A stretch of 64,000 bases of DNA from Deltaproteobacteria bacterium (GTDB lineage Bacteria; Myxococcota_A; Polyangia; Polyangiales; Polyangiaceae), in contig VGRJ01000002.1 in the NCBI GenBank assembly GCA_016875405.1, positions 1-64,000 of the forward strand, written 5' to 3'. Positions within the stretch are counted from its first letter, which is position 1. Every line of letters begins with the position of its first letter. Shown one piece after another: positions 8,587 to 15,942 of the stretch. The translations under genes and the position numbers were made by a program. The notes beneath the pieces were generated by a model. That model had not been told where the DNA came from. It made no database searches and saw only the letters and a list, made by a program, of their open reading frames with translations.

Positions 8587-8614
8587 TAGATAACACTGCC
8601 GACAAGATTGTCAA
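8587..8614 (-). promoter_or_regulatory. Sigma-70-type promoter of the Coq4-like gene
   Basis: On the minus strand: -35 TTGACA (8614-8609, perfect), a 16-bp spacer, and -10 TATCTA (8592-8587). Together with the strong AAGGAG before the 8561 ATG this predicts a short leader. The dyad GACAA-GA-TTGTC overlaps the -35 and spacer, so a repressor bound there would block polymerase. Confidence 0.6.
8601..8612. promoter_or_regulatory. Candidate TetR operator dyad
   Basis: GACAAGATTGTC is a 5-bp perfect inverted repeat (GACAA/TTGTC) with a 2-bp centre. It overlaps the promoter of the Coq4-like gene and lies 31 bp before the TetR ATG. TetR-family repressors normally bind such dyads between themselves and a divergent target. 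Confidence 0.5.
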
Positions 8615-8632
8615 TAGCTCTCCGTGGAGCTA
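8615..8632. promoter_or_regulatory. Second inverted repeat before the TetR gene
   Basis: TAGCTC-TCCGTG-GAGCTA is a perfect 6-bp inverted repeat with a 6-nt centre, ending 11 bp before the regulator's ATG. It could be an autoregulatory operator or a small leader hairpin. Confidence 0.35.
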
Positions 8633-8643
8633 GCCTCTCGCTC

Positions 8644-9357
8644 ATGGGACGAACGACGCGGCCTCCGAGGGTGAGGCGCACGGCCGAGGAGGCGCGCGAA
8701 CGGATCCTCGAGGCCGCGGGCCTTCGGCTCCACGCCGAGGGGCCAGCGGGCCTCCGCTTGCAAGAGATCGCGGCGGACGTGGGGGTCAGCCACCCCACCG
8801 TGCTGCATCACTTCGGGAGCCGCGAGGTGCTCGTCCGCGCGGTGCTCGCGCGCGAGGTCCAGCGCATGGAGGAGGAGCTCGTCGCCGCGGTGCTGGCGCT
8901 GCCGGTCGACGCGAGCGCGCCGGTCGAGGTGCTGCGTCGCGCGATGGACGCCTTCGTTGCCAGCGGCAGCGCGCGGCTCGTCGCCCACCTCGCGCTCGCC
9001 CGCGCGAGTGACCCGACCATCCCGGCGACGCCCCACCTGCGGCGACTCGCCGAGGTCATCCACACACGTCGCGTCGAGCGCGGCGGTGAGGCCCCCTTCG
9101 AGGACACGCTGTTCGCGGTGCTCTCGGTGGCGCTCGCGGTCGTGTCGGACGCGCTCCTAGGCGACGGCCCCTGGGTAGCCATGGGGCTCGGTGTCGCGGC
9201 GCGAGGCCGCTTCCATGACTGGCTGCTCGAGCGGGCGAGCGAGCGAATCGAGGGCGATGCGAATGTATCCCCGCCAGAGGCACGACACCCGTCCCGCCGC
9301 AGTCGGGCCGACGAGAAGAGGGCGCGCTCTCCCAAGGTGACGCGCAAGCGGAGCTGA
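8644..9357 (+). CDS. TetR/AcrR family transcriptional regulator
   Basis: A 237-aa regulator. Residues ~12-60 form a TetR-type DNA-binding domain: AEEARERILEAAGLRLHAEG, then the helix-turn-helix IAADVGVSHPTVLHHFGSRE with the typical HHF recognition ending. The remainder is an all-helical ligand-binding domain, with a basic low-complexity tail after residue ~205. The ATG at 8644 was chosen over upstream in-frame codons that lie in the operator region and carry no family similarity. It is divergent from the Coq4-like gene and is the likely repressor acting on the dyads between them. The ligand is unknown. Confidence 0.9.
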   Translation: MGRTTRPPRVRRTAEEARERILEAAGLRLHAEGPAGLRLQEIAADVGVSHPTVLHHFGSREVLVRAVLAREVQRMEEELVAAVLALPVDASAPVEVLRRAMDAFVASGSARLVAHLALARASDPTIPATPHLRRLAEVIHTRRVERGGEAPFEDTLFAVLSVALAVVSDALLGDGPWVAMGLGVAARGRFHDWLLERASERIEGDANVSPPEARHPSRRSRADEKRARSPKVTRKRS

Positions 9358-9453
9358 TCCCGGGGGCGAAGCGAGCGTCGGGACGCGAAGCCTCTCTCCC
9401 CTGCGACGCGAACCATCGCGGTCGCCGGGACCGGGGCAACGACTTAAAGAGTT

Positions 9454-9506
9454 CTGTCGAGCTTCCTCGTGTTCCAGCTCGGGACGCGCCTCGGCTTCTG
9501 ACGACG
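9454..9506 (+). repeat. 53-bp direct repeat, copy 2 (displaced feoB 3' end)
   Basis: Copy of feoB bases 5920-5972 (52/53 identical) standing alone downstream of the TetR gene, 50 bp before ttcA. It keeps the feoB stop codon, but no feoB sequence precedes it. It marks the right edge of the pocket that interrupts the feoB-ttcA junction. Confidence 0.9.
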
Positions 9507-9556
9507 CGCGATCGGCGCGTCAATCGCTTGGCTTTCGTGGCATGCTCGCGCGCCCG

Positions 9557-10402
9557 ATGGCCGACGCGCTCGCACATCATCTGTCACGTCGAATGGGTCA
9601 GACCTGCAAGCGGCACCAGCTGCTTGCGCCCGGCGATCGCATCCTCGTCGCGCTGAGCGGCGGCAAGGACAGCTACACCATGCTGAAGCTGCTCGATGCA
9701 CTCGTGCCGCGCCTGCCCTTCGCGCTCGAGCTCGTCGCCGTCCACCTCGACCAGGGGCAGCCCGGCTATGACGGGACGCCGCTCGTCAACTGGCTCGAGG
9801 GGCGCGGCGGCGCGTGGGAGGTGCTCCGCGAGGACACGTACTCGGTGGTGATGGACAAGCTCGAGCCGGGCGCGACCTACTGCTCGCTGTGCTCGCGCCT
9901 GAGGCGCGGCGTCCTCTACACCGCGGCCGAGCGCCTCGGCTGCAACAAGATCGCGCTCGGGCACCATCGCGACGATGCGCTCGAGACCTTCCTCATGAAC
10001 CTGTTCTTCAGTGGGAAGCTGCAAGCGATGCCCTCGAAATACCGCACGAATTGCGGTCGTTTCGAGGTGATCCGGCCGCTCATCGAGTGCGAAGAAGCGC
10101 AGATCGCCGAGTACGCACGGGCGGTCGGCTTCCCGATCCTCCCATGCAACCTGTGCGGCTCGCAGGAGGGCCTCCAGCGCGAAGCCATGGCCGACACGCC
10201 GGTGTCGCCTGAGGCCCGATTCCCGAACGTCCGCAGCGTGATGATGAGCGCGCTCGGCAACGTGCGCCCCACCCACCTGCTCGATCTCGAGGTCGCCGAG
10301 GCGTGGGCCGCCCGCCCCGCGCACGTTCGCCCGGACGAGGAGGCGCCACCGCGCAGACCGCACGTCCGTGCGCTACCGGTTCTTGGCTCTGCGGAGGAGT
10401 GA
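9557..10402 (+). CDS. ttcA: tRNA 2-thiocytidine(32) synthetase TtcA
   Basis: A 281-aa PP-loop ATPase that thiolates cytidine-32 of certain tRNAs in the cytoplasm. The PP-loop SGGKDSYTMLKLL lies near residue 34, the first Cys-x2-Cys pair is in YCSLCSRLRRGVLY, and the family-typical LGHHRDDALETFLMNLFFSGK and MPSKYRTNCGRFEVIRPL follow. A later Cys pair (LPCNLCGSQ) completes the iron-sulfur site. The length is typical, with a short acidic/proline tail after residue ~260. Start chosen at ATG 9557; an in-frame ATG at 9542 adds five residues and cannot be excluded, since neither has a strong Shine-Dalgarno. Confidence 0.93.
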   Translation: MADALAHHLSRRMGQTCKRHQLLAPGDRILVALSGGKDSYTMLKLLDALVPRLPFALELVAVHLDQGQPGYDGTPLVNWLEGRGGAWEVLREDTYSVVMDKLEPGATYCSLCSRLRRGVLYTAAERLGCNKIALGHHRDDALETFLMNLFFSGKLQAMPSKYRTNCGRFEVIRPLIECEEAQIAEYARAVGFPILPCNLCGSQEGLQREAMADTPVSPEARFPNVRSVMMSALGNVRPTHLLDLEVAEAWAARPAHVRPDEEAPPRRPHVRALPVLGSAEE

Positions 10403-10484
10403 GCACGACGAGCGCTCGCGAGAGCAAGTCAGCGGCACGCGGGCGCTGTTGCTTCGGCCGACGCGGGCGCCGTATCCTGAAGAC

Positions 10485-11504
10485 ATGCATCGCTTCGTCG
10501 CGACCCTCTGCACGCTCGCGACGCTCTCGCTCGGGGGGACGGCCGTCGCCGACGGCCCCGCTCCAACCCCAGGCTATCCGCCCCCAGGCTATCCGCCCCC
10601 AGGCTATCCGCCCCCAGGCTATCCGCCCCCAGGCTATCCGCAGCCTGCCTCTGCGCCGCCCGGCAATCCGCCCCCCGGCTATCCTCAGCCTGCCTCTGCG
10701 CCGCCCGGCTATCCGCCCCCCGGCTATCCTCAGCCTGCCTCTGCGCCCCCCGGCTATCCGCCGACGCAGAGCTTCGGAGCTTACCCACCTCCGCCTCCTT
10801 ACGGCCCACCGCCTGAGCGAAACACGACCTCCGCGAGACGCACCGCGGTCTTCACGATCGGAGCCGGCCCGACGCTGTTCGCGGAGCTCGGGTCGTCCGG
10901 AGGCGAGAACCTACGCCGACCGGGCGTCGCGCTCGAGTCGACCGGGCGCCTCGCCCTCGGCACGAGCGCCGGCGTCGGGTTGCGGTTCGCGTGGGGCTTC
11001 ACGGAGTTCGAGCGCGCACGGACGTTCTCGGACTTCGGCTACTCGTTGGGGTCGTGGACCACGAAGGCCTACAAGGACGTCTGGGCCTGGTCCGGCAAGA
11101 AGGAGTGGCAGCCTTTTCGCGCCATCGGCGGAGGCTTCGCGTTCGTCGGCCTCGCGTTTCCGTTGCTTGTCGCAGGCTCGGCCTACGCGCTCGCCCCGCT
11201 GTCGACCACGACCTACCTCGAGCTCGACGCCACCGGCTCTTACGAATTTGAGGACGATGGCTCGAGCGGCGTCGTCCCTTACATCGCTGGGGGCCTCGGG
11301 GTCGTGGGGTACCTGCACCCCCGTACTGCGGAGTTCCTCGCCGGGCTCGGTCCGACGAGCAGCATCGGCGCTCGCTTCGGGCGCCTCGACGTCGGGCTCA
11401 GGACGACTTGGATCCCCCCCTACCTCCACCTCGAGACCTCCGACTCGCGAACGAACGTCGTCATCGCCACGTTGAACGTCGGCTTCAATCTCGCGGGCCA
11501 GTGA
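10485..11504 (+). CDS. Secreted/outer-membrane protein with GYPPP repeats
   Basis: A 339-aa exported protein. Residues 1-21 (MHRFVATLCTLATLSLGGTAVA) form a Sec signal peptide with an Ala-x-Ala cleavage site. A proline-rich tract (about residues 29-93) repeats GYPPP and QPASAPP. The remaining ~240 residues alternate short hydrophobic and Gly/aromatic strands, such as TAVFTIGAGPTLFAELG, and end VVIATLNVGFNLAGQ. That pattern and the terminal aromatic/hydrophobic strand fit a small outer-membrane beta-barrel. The start is the ATG directly before the signal peptide; the in-frame extension from 10368 overlaps ttcA and has no homology. The function is unknown. Confidence 0.75.
   Translation: MHRFVATLCTLATLSLGGTAVADGPAPTPGYPPPGYPPPGYPPPGYPPPGYPQPASAPPGNPPPGYPQPASAPPGYPPPGYPQPASAPPGYPPTQSFGAYPPPPPYGPPPERNTTSARRTAVFTIGAGPTLFAELGSSGGENLRRPGVALESTGRLALGTSAGVGLRFAWGFTEFERARTFSDFGYSLGSWTTKAYKDVWAWSGKKEWQPFRAIGGGFAFVGLAFPLLVAGSAYALAPLSTTTYLELDATGSYEFEDDGSSGVVPYIAGGLGVVGYLHPRTAEFLAGLGPTSSIGARFGRLDVGLRTTWIPPYLHLETSDSRTNVVIATLNVGFNLAGQ
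10572..10764 (+). repeat. 15-nt tandem repeats encoding GYPPP
   Basis: GGCTATCCGCCCCCA is repeated head to tail four times and then mixed with a longer unit encoding GYPQPASAPP. The exact nucleotide repetition suggests recent slippage expansion. Copy number is likely variable between strains. Confidence 0.85.
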
Positions 11505-11512
11505 GCCTCATC

Positions 11513-11529
11513 GCCGCGACCCTCGCGGC
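11513..11529 (+). terminator. Hairpin after the GYPPP protein gene
   Basis: GCCGCGA-CCC-TCGCGGC is a perfect 7-bp stem with a 3-nt loop, 9 nt beyond the stop codon. There is no U-tract, so this is a stem-only terminator candidate. Confidence 0.5.
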
Positions 11530-11540
11530 GCTTCGACGAG

Positions 11541-11640
11541 GGGTGCCGAGCCCCGACCCTCAGACGATGCCGAGCGTCGACTCTCGGACGATGCCGAGCG
11601 TCGACCCCACAGACGATGCCGAGCCTCGGCTCTCAGAGGA
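11541..11640 (+). repeat. Imperfect tandem repeats around GACGATGCCGAGC
   Basis: The element GACGATGCCGAGC followed by (G/C)TCG(A/G)C occurs three times with a period of roughly 24-30 bp between the GYPPP gene and the arginase gene, running into the last codons of the latter. No function is recognised. Confidence 0.6.
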
Positions 11641-12553
11641 TGCGATTTCCGAGCACGGAGCCGATGAGTCCGACGGCGAGCTCGGCCGTGCTGTTGCGGT
11701 CGTCGAGGACCGGGTTCACCTCGACGACCTCGATGCTCGTCACGCGGCGCGTATCGGCGAGCATTTCCATGGCGAGGTGAGCCTCGCGGTAGGTAAGACC
11801 ACCGAGCTTCGGCGTTCCTGTGCCCGGCGCGACGCGCGGATCGATCGCGTCGATGTCGAAGCTCACGTGGAGCATGTCCGAGCCGCGCGACACCACGGCG
11901 ATCGCCTCGGCCATGACCGCGGCCATGCCCCGCTTGTCGACGTCCTCCATCGTGAAGCAGCGGATGCGTGACTCGCGGAGCAAGCGCTTCTCGGTGTCGT
12001 CGATGTCGCGAAGCCCGACGAGCGCGAAGTTGTCCGGGCTCACCTTGGGCCCGGGGAATCCAAGCGACGTGAGCGAGTCAGGGCCCTGCCCGAGCAAGCA
12101 CGACACCGGCATGCCGTGGATGTTGCCGCTCGGCGTCGTCTCGGGCGTGTTGATGTCGGCGTGAGCGTCGAACCAAATGACGCCGAGGCGCGGCGGCGTG
12201 ACGCCCGACTTCACTCGCAGGTGGTTCGCGATCCCCGAGATCGTCCCGATGGCGATCGAGTGATCTCCTCCCAGCACGAGCGGGACACCACCCTGGTCGA
12301 GAGCGGACTCGACCTCGCGCGCCACGCTCGCGACCGCGTCGGCGATGAGCGGCAAGAACTTCGCTTTGCTCTCGCCGGGCGGTTGCGTCTCGGGGGCGGG
12401 GATCGAGATGTCCCCCCGATCGCGCACCGCGTGACCGAGCCGCTCGATGGCGGCATGTAGCCCGGCGATGCGCATCGCCGCAGGCCCCATGCCGACGCCG
12501 CGCCGCCCTGCGCCATGATCAAGAGGGACCCCGAGGATGTGGACCGTGCTCAT
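11633..12553 (-). CDS. rocF: Arginase
   Basis: A 306-aa ureohydrolase converting L-arginine to ornithine and urea in the cytoplasm with a dinuclear Mn centre. All metal motifs are present: GGDHSIAIG, FDAHADINTPETTPSGN and SFDIDAIDP, plus EVVEVNP near the C-terminus. The THHHGDS-type loop is typical of arginases rather than agmatinases (NIHGMPVSCLLG). The start was placed at the ATG (12553) with GGAG 9 nt upstream; a GTG two codons earlier is possible. It lies downstream of the RCC1 lipoprotein gene but is separated from it by a strong terminator hairpin, so it is probably its own transcript. Confidence 0.94.
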   Translation of the reverse strand: MSTVHILGVPLDHGAGRRGVGMGPAAMRIAGLHAAIERLGHAVRDRGDISIPAPETQPPGESKAKFLPLIADAVASVAREVESALDQGGVPLVLGGDHSIAIGTISGIANHLRVKSGVTPPRLGVIWFDAHADINTPETTPSGNIHGMPVSCLLGQGPDSLTSLGFPGPKVSPDNFALVGLRDIDDTEKRLLRESRIRCFTMEDVDKRGMAAVMAEAIAVVSRGSDMLHVSFDIDAIDPRVAPGTGTPKLGGLTYREAHLAMEMLADTRRVTSIEVVEVNPVLDDRNSTAELAVGLIGSVLGNRIL

Positions 12554-12641
12554 GCTCACCTGCTCCGGCAGCCCCGACCGGGGCCGCGAAAATCAGCGTG
12601 GCAGAAAGACGACCCGGGAGCCACCGGTACGGGCGGCCCAT

Positions 12642-12667
12642 GGCTCGAGGCTGCGCCACCTCGAGCC
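12642..12667 (-). terminator. Terminator after the RCC1 lipoprotein gene
   Basis: GGCTCGAGG-8 nt-CCTCGAGCC is a perfect 9-bp stem placed 18 nt after the stop of the minus-strand RCC1 gene and before arginase. It is a strong hairpin without a clear U-tract. Confidence 0.6.
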
Positions 12668-12684
12668 TGGGTGAGCGACCGCGC

Positions 12685-15150
12685 TTAGTAAACCGACACC
12701 GCCGGGAGCGCGTCGCCCATCTCACCCAAGCCGTCGCCACGGCTCTGCGTGTCGCCAAGCCCAAGCTGCCCGGCCGCCGAGCCGCCCCAGCACTTGACCG
12801 CGCCGTTGTCGAGCAGCGCGCAGGCGTGCAGGAGGCCGACGGCGAGGCTCTTCGCGGTACGTCCGGTGCCGAGGTCGATGGGGAGGAGCGCGTCGGCCAT
12901 CTCACCGAGCGCGTCGCCGCGCGCCATCGTGTCGCCTTGGCCGAGCTGCCCGGCGGTGTTCCATCCCCAGCATTTCACCTGGTCTCCCTGCACGACCGCG
13001 CATGTGAAGTTGTTTCCGGCGAGGACCAGCTTCCCGTCGAGGCCGAGACCGAGGTCGATCGGCAAGAGGGAGTCGCCCATCTCGTTCGGCCCGTCGCCGC
13101 GTTCCGCGCTGTCGCCTTGCCCGAGCTGACCGAACGCGTTGCTGCCCCAGCACTTCACCGTGCCGTTGCTGAGGAGCGCACACGTGTGGTTGCCGCGCGC
13201 GACGATCGCCTTCGCGGTCTTGCCGACGCCGAGGCTGACGACCGGGAGCGCGTCGCCCATCTCGTTCGCGCCATCGCCGCGGTTCGCCTTGTCGCCGAGT
13301 CCGAGCTGGCCGTCGCCGTTGCCACCCCAACACTTCACCGTGTTGTCGTTCAAGATGGCGCACGAGTGAGCGTCGCCGAGGGCGAGCGCCTTCGCGGTCT
13401 TGCCGGTGCCTAGGGCAACGATGGGCAGCGCCGCCCCCATCTCGTTCGCGTTGTCGCCCCGCGCCGCCACGTCGCCGAGCCCGAGCTGACCGAACGCGTT
13501 GCTGCCCCAGCATTTGACGGTGTCGTCGTTCAGGATCGCGCAGCCGTGATTCTCGCCGGTCGCGAGGAGCTTGACGGTCTTGCCGAGCCCGAGGGCAAGG
13601 GCGAGGAGTTTGTCGCCCATCTCGTTCGCCTCGTCACCGCGCGTGGCGGTGTCGCCCTGCCCGAGCTGTCCGTTCGCGTTGCGCCCCCAACACTTGACGG
13701 AGTTGTCGGTGAGGAGCGCGCAGGTGTGCGAGCCGCCCGCCGCGATCGACGTCGCTCGCTTGCCCGTCCCGAGGTTCACCACCGGGAGGGCGCTGCCCAT
13801 CTCGTTCGGCCCGTCGCCGCGGTTCACGGCGTCGCCTAGGCCAAGCTGACCGGACAGGTTGTCGCCCCAACACTTGACGTTGCCGTCGTTAAGGAGCGCG
13901 CAGGTGTGACCCGACGCGGCGAGCTGAGTGACCTCGAGCGGGACGCAATCCCCGTTCTTGCAGCCAGAGCCCGCGCCGCAGACGTTGCCGCAGCCGCCGC
14001 AGTTCTGGACCGTGTCGAGCCGCGCCTCGCAGCCGTCGACCTTGTTGGCGTTGCAGTCGCCGAAGCTCGCGTTGCACTTGATGTCGCACATCGAGGCCGC
14101 GCAGAACGCCGTCGCGTTCGCCCCCCCGCAGATCTTCCCGCATTGACCGCAGTTCATCGGGTCGGTCGCGAGCTTCGTGCAGGTGTTGTTGCACTTGGTC
14201 GCGCCGCCCGCGCAGTCGAGGGAGCACGCGCCATTCGCGCAGACGAGGCCCGCCGCGCACCCCTTGCCGCACCCGCCGCAGTGCTTCGCGTCGTTCTTCG
14301 TGTTGACGCAAATGTCCTTCATGAAGGCGTCCTGGCACTTCGTCGACTCGCCGGCGCACGCGGTCACGCACTTGCCGTTTTGGCACGCCTGCCCGCTCGC
14401 GCACTTCGTGGAGCAGTCGCCGCAGAAGTCTGGGTCGAGCGACAGATCGGCGCAGACCTCCTGCGCGTCGAGGGTGAGGCACTTCGTCGATCCGCCTACG
14501 CACTCGATGACGCAGGCGCCCGCCTGGCAGCTCTGCCCCTCGGGGCATGCCACGCCGCAGCCGCCGCAGTGCTTCGCGTCGAGCTGCGTATCGACGCACA
14601 CGGCCACCATGTCGGCTGGCGCAGCGCCTCCGCCGCCGCCGGTCCCAGCGCCGCCCACGCCGCCCGCGCCGCCGGCGCCGCCGCCGGCGCCACCGGTCCC
14701 GGGCTCCGCCGGCTTCGGGACCATGCACACGGTCGTGCCGCCGAAGCACTTCACCGCGCACGCACCGAAGACGCACGACTCGTCGGCGCCGCACGCCTTG
14801 TTACAGCCGCCGCAGTGCGCGGGATCCACGTTGGTGTCGATGCAGCGGAGCCCCTGCCCGTCCACCTCGCACTTGGTCGTGCCGCCCGAGCACTGCACCG
14901 CGCAAACCGCCTCACTGCACACCTGCCCGGTCTTGCACTCGTTGCCGCACGCGCCGCAGTGCGCGGGGTCGTAGCGAACGTCGACGCACACCCCGTCGCA
15001 AGACTCTTGCCCCGACGGACACGGTGTCGCGCTCCCGCCGACGCCGACCGAAGACGAGGTCGTCCCGAAAAGGACGTCCGGCGAGCCGCAGGCCGCGAGC
15101 GAGGTGACGCCAAGCGCAACGGCCGAGAAGACGAGACGCCAGTCGAGCAT
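12685..15150 (-). CDS. Lipoprotein with Cys-rich modules and RCC1-like propeller
   Basis: An 821-aa exported lipoprotein. The signal peptide ends in the lipobox Leu-Ala-Ala-Cys (Cys ~24). Residues ~40-400 contain seven Cys-rich modules of the CGGCGxxC type (for example CGACGNEC and CGGCGKGC), common in myxobacterial surface proteins, interrupted by an Ala/Gly/Pro linker (about 155-185). Residues ~405-820 contain seven RCC1/BNR-like repeats of about 60 aa, each with (H)TCALLxDGxVKCWGxN and GQLGxGD. Seven blades imply a complete beta-propeller. The ATG at 15150 has GGAG 8 nt upstream; a GTG three codons earlier lies inside that ribosome site. Probably a surface adhesion or binding protein; the ligand is unknown. 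Confidence 0.85.
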   Translation of the reverse strand: MLDWRLVFSAVALGVTSLAACGSPDVLFGTTSSSVGVGGSATPCPSGQESCDGVCVDVRYDPAHCGACGNECKTGQVCSEAVCAVQCSGGTTKCEVDGQGLRCIDTNVDPAHCGGCNKACGADESCVFGACAVKCFGGTTVCMVPKPAEPGTGGAGGGAGGAGGVGGAGTGGGGGAAPADMVAVCVDTQLDAKHCGGCGVACPEGQSCQAGACVIECVGGSTKCLTLDAQEVCADLSLDPDFCGDCSTKCASGQACQNGKCVTACAGESTKCQDAFMKDICVNTKNDAKHCGGCGKGCAAGLVCANGACSLDCAGGATKCNNTCTKLATDPMNCGQCGKICGGANATAFCAASMCDIKCNASFGDCNANKVDGCEARLDTVQNCGGCGNVCGAGSGCKNGDCVPLEVTQLAASGHTCALLNDGNVKCWGDNLSGQLGLGDAVNRGDGPNEMGSALPVVNLGTGKRATSIAAGGSHTCALLTDNSVKCWGRNANGQLGQGDTATRGDEANEMGDKLLALALGLGKTVKLLATGENHGCAILNDDTVKCWGSNAFGQLGLGDVAARGDNANEMGAALPIVALGTGKTAKALALGDAHSCAILNDNTVKCWGGNGDGQLGLGDKANRGDGANEMGDALPVVSLGVGKTAKAIVARGNHTCALLSNGTVKCWGSNAFGQLGQGDSAERGDGPNEMGDSLLPIDLGLGLDGKLVLAGNNFTCAVVQGDQVKCWGWNTAGQLGQGDTMARGDALGEMADALLPIDLGTGRTAKSLAVGLLHACALLDNGAVKCWGGSAAGQLGLGDTQSRGDGLGEMGDALPAVSVY

Positions 15151-15246
15151 GAGAAGCACTCCAGTGGGGCGAAAGGCGAGTAAGTCGCCCCTTTCTCTCC
15201 TTCGATATCGGCCCTCCCGCGCAAGGTCAAGCGCCAGCGAGCGCCG

Positions 15247-15861
15247 TCAGGCTCGGGTATGGAGGTTCGCGGCGAGCACCGCCGCGGTGAAGCGCGTGCG
15301 CAGGTAGAAGCCCTTCGGGAGCGTCGACAGGATCAGGCCCTCGTCGTCGATCGCTCGGCGTCGTGACCGCGCGTTCGCCGCCTTCGGCCTCACCTGCAAG
15401 TAGCGCCCGACGCGCGCCGAGAGGGACTCAACCCCGCCCGCCCCGATGATCCCCCCGAGCTCCTCCCAGTCGTCGCGCAGCGCCATCTCTTCGAGGCTCG
15501 ACGGAGACCAGAGGAAAGGCGCACCGACACGACGCATCGGCACGGCGATGGCGGGGTCCCCCTCGAACGGCACCCATAGAACCCGGGCGAGCTTGCGTCT
15601 CACGCGCGACGTCTCCCAAGGCACGGCCTCGAGCTCGCCAAGCGGCACCGTGCACACGAAGGTGGACTCGACGGGCCGGCCGTCCTCGGTCACCGGGAGG
15701 CTCTTCAGCTCGACGCCGAGGGCCGTGAAGTCGGGCTCGTCGCGGCTCGAAGCGTCTGCACCGAGCAAGCGCTCGAAGAGCTGACCAACCCAGCCCTTGT
15801 GCCGACGAAGGTCGTGCGGCGGCTCGATGTCCCGCGCGCGGGCGAGCTCTCCCAACGTCAC
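15247..15861 (-). CDS. mutH: DNA mismatch repair endonuclease MutH
   Basis: A sequence-specific (GATC) nicking endonuclease of the MutH/Sau3AI family. The 204 residues from GTG 15861 align end to end with Escherichia coli MutH: KGWVGQLFERLLGADA, then the catalytic D-x6-E-x-K (DFTALGVELK), WETSRVRRKLARVLW and RPKAANA near the C-terminus. The catalytic Asp, Glu and Lys are all retained. Similarity also extends upstream of the GTG for ~24 codons (LLLECASALAGVTLGEL resembles E. coli LLAQAQQLSGYTLGEL). The only start-like codons there are a CTG at 15933 and rarer ones, just after the sdhB stop and in the same frame. No dam, mutS or mutL is in the window. MutH is mainly known from Dam-positive gammaproteobacteria, so transfer is likely. 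Confidence 0.9.
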   Translation of the reverse strand: MTLGELARARDIEPPHDLRRHKGWVGQLFERLLGADASSRDEPDFTALGVELKSLPVTEDGRPVESTFVCTVPLGELEAVPWETSRVRRKLARVLWVPFEGDPAIAVPMRRVGAPFLWSPSSLEEMALRDDWEELGGIIGAGGVESLSARVGRYLQVRPKAANARSRRRAIDDEGLILSTLPKGFYLRTRFTAAVLAANLHTRA

Positions 15862-15942
15862 GCCGGCGAGCGCCGATGCGCACTCGAGGAGCAGCGCTTC
15901 GCTCGCAGGCGTCGGGACGATGGGTGACGCCAGGTCGATCCC

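Noticed and set aside
5973-9453. An insertion sequence or transposon between the direct repeats
   Set aside because: No transposase, integrase or terminal inverted repeats were found. The 53-bp repeat is longer than a usual target duplication. I call it a repeat-bounded pocket only.
13906-15183. 425-aa plus-strand ORF opposite the RCC1 lipoprotein
   Set aside because: A shadow of the regular Cys-rich repeats on the minus strand; its apparent repeats follow from theirs.
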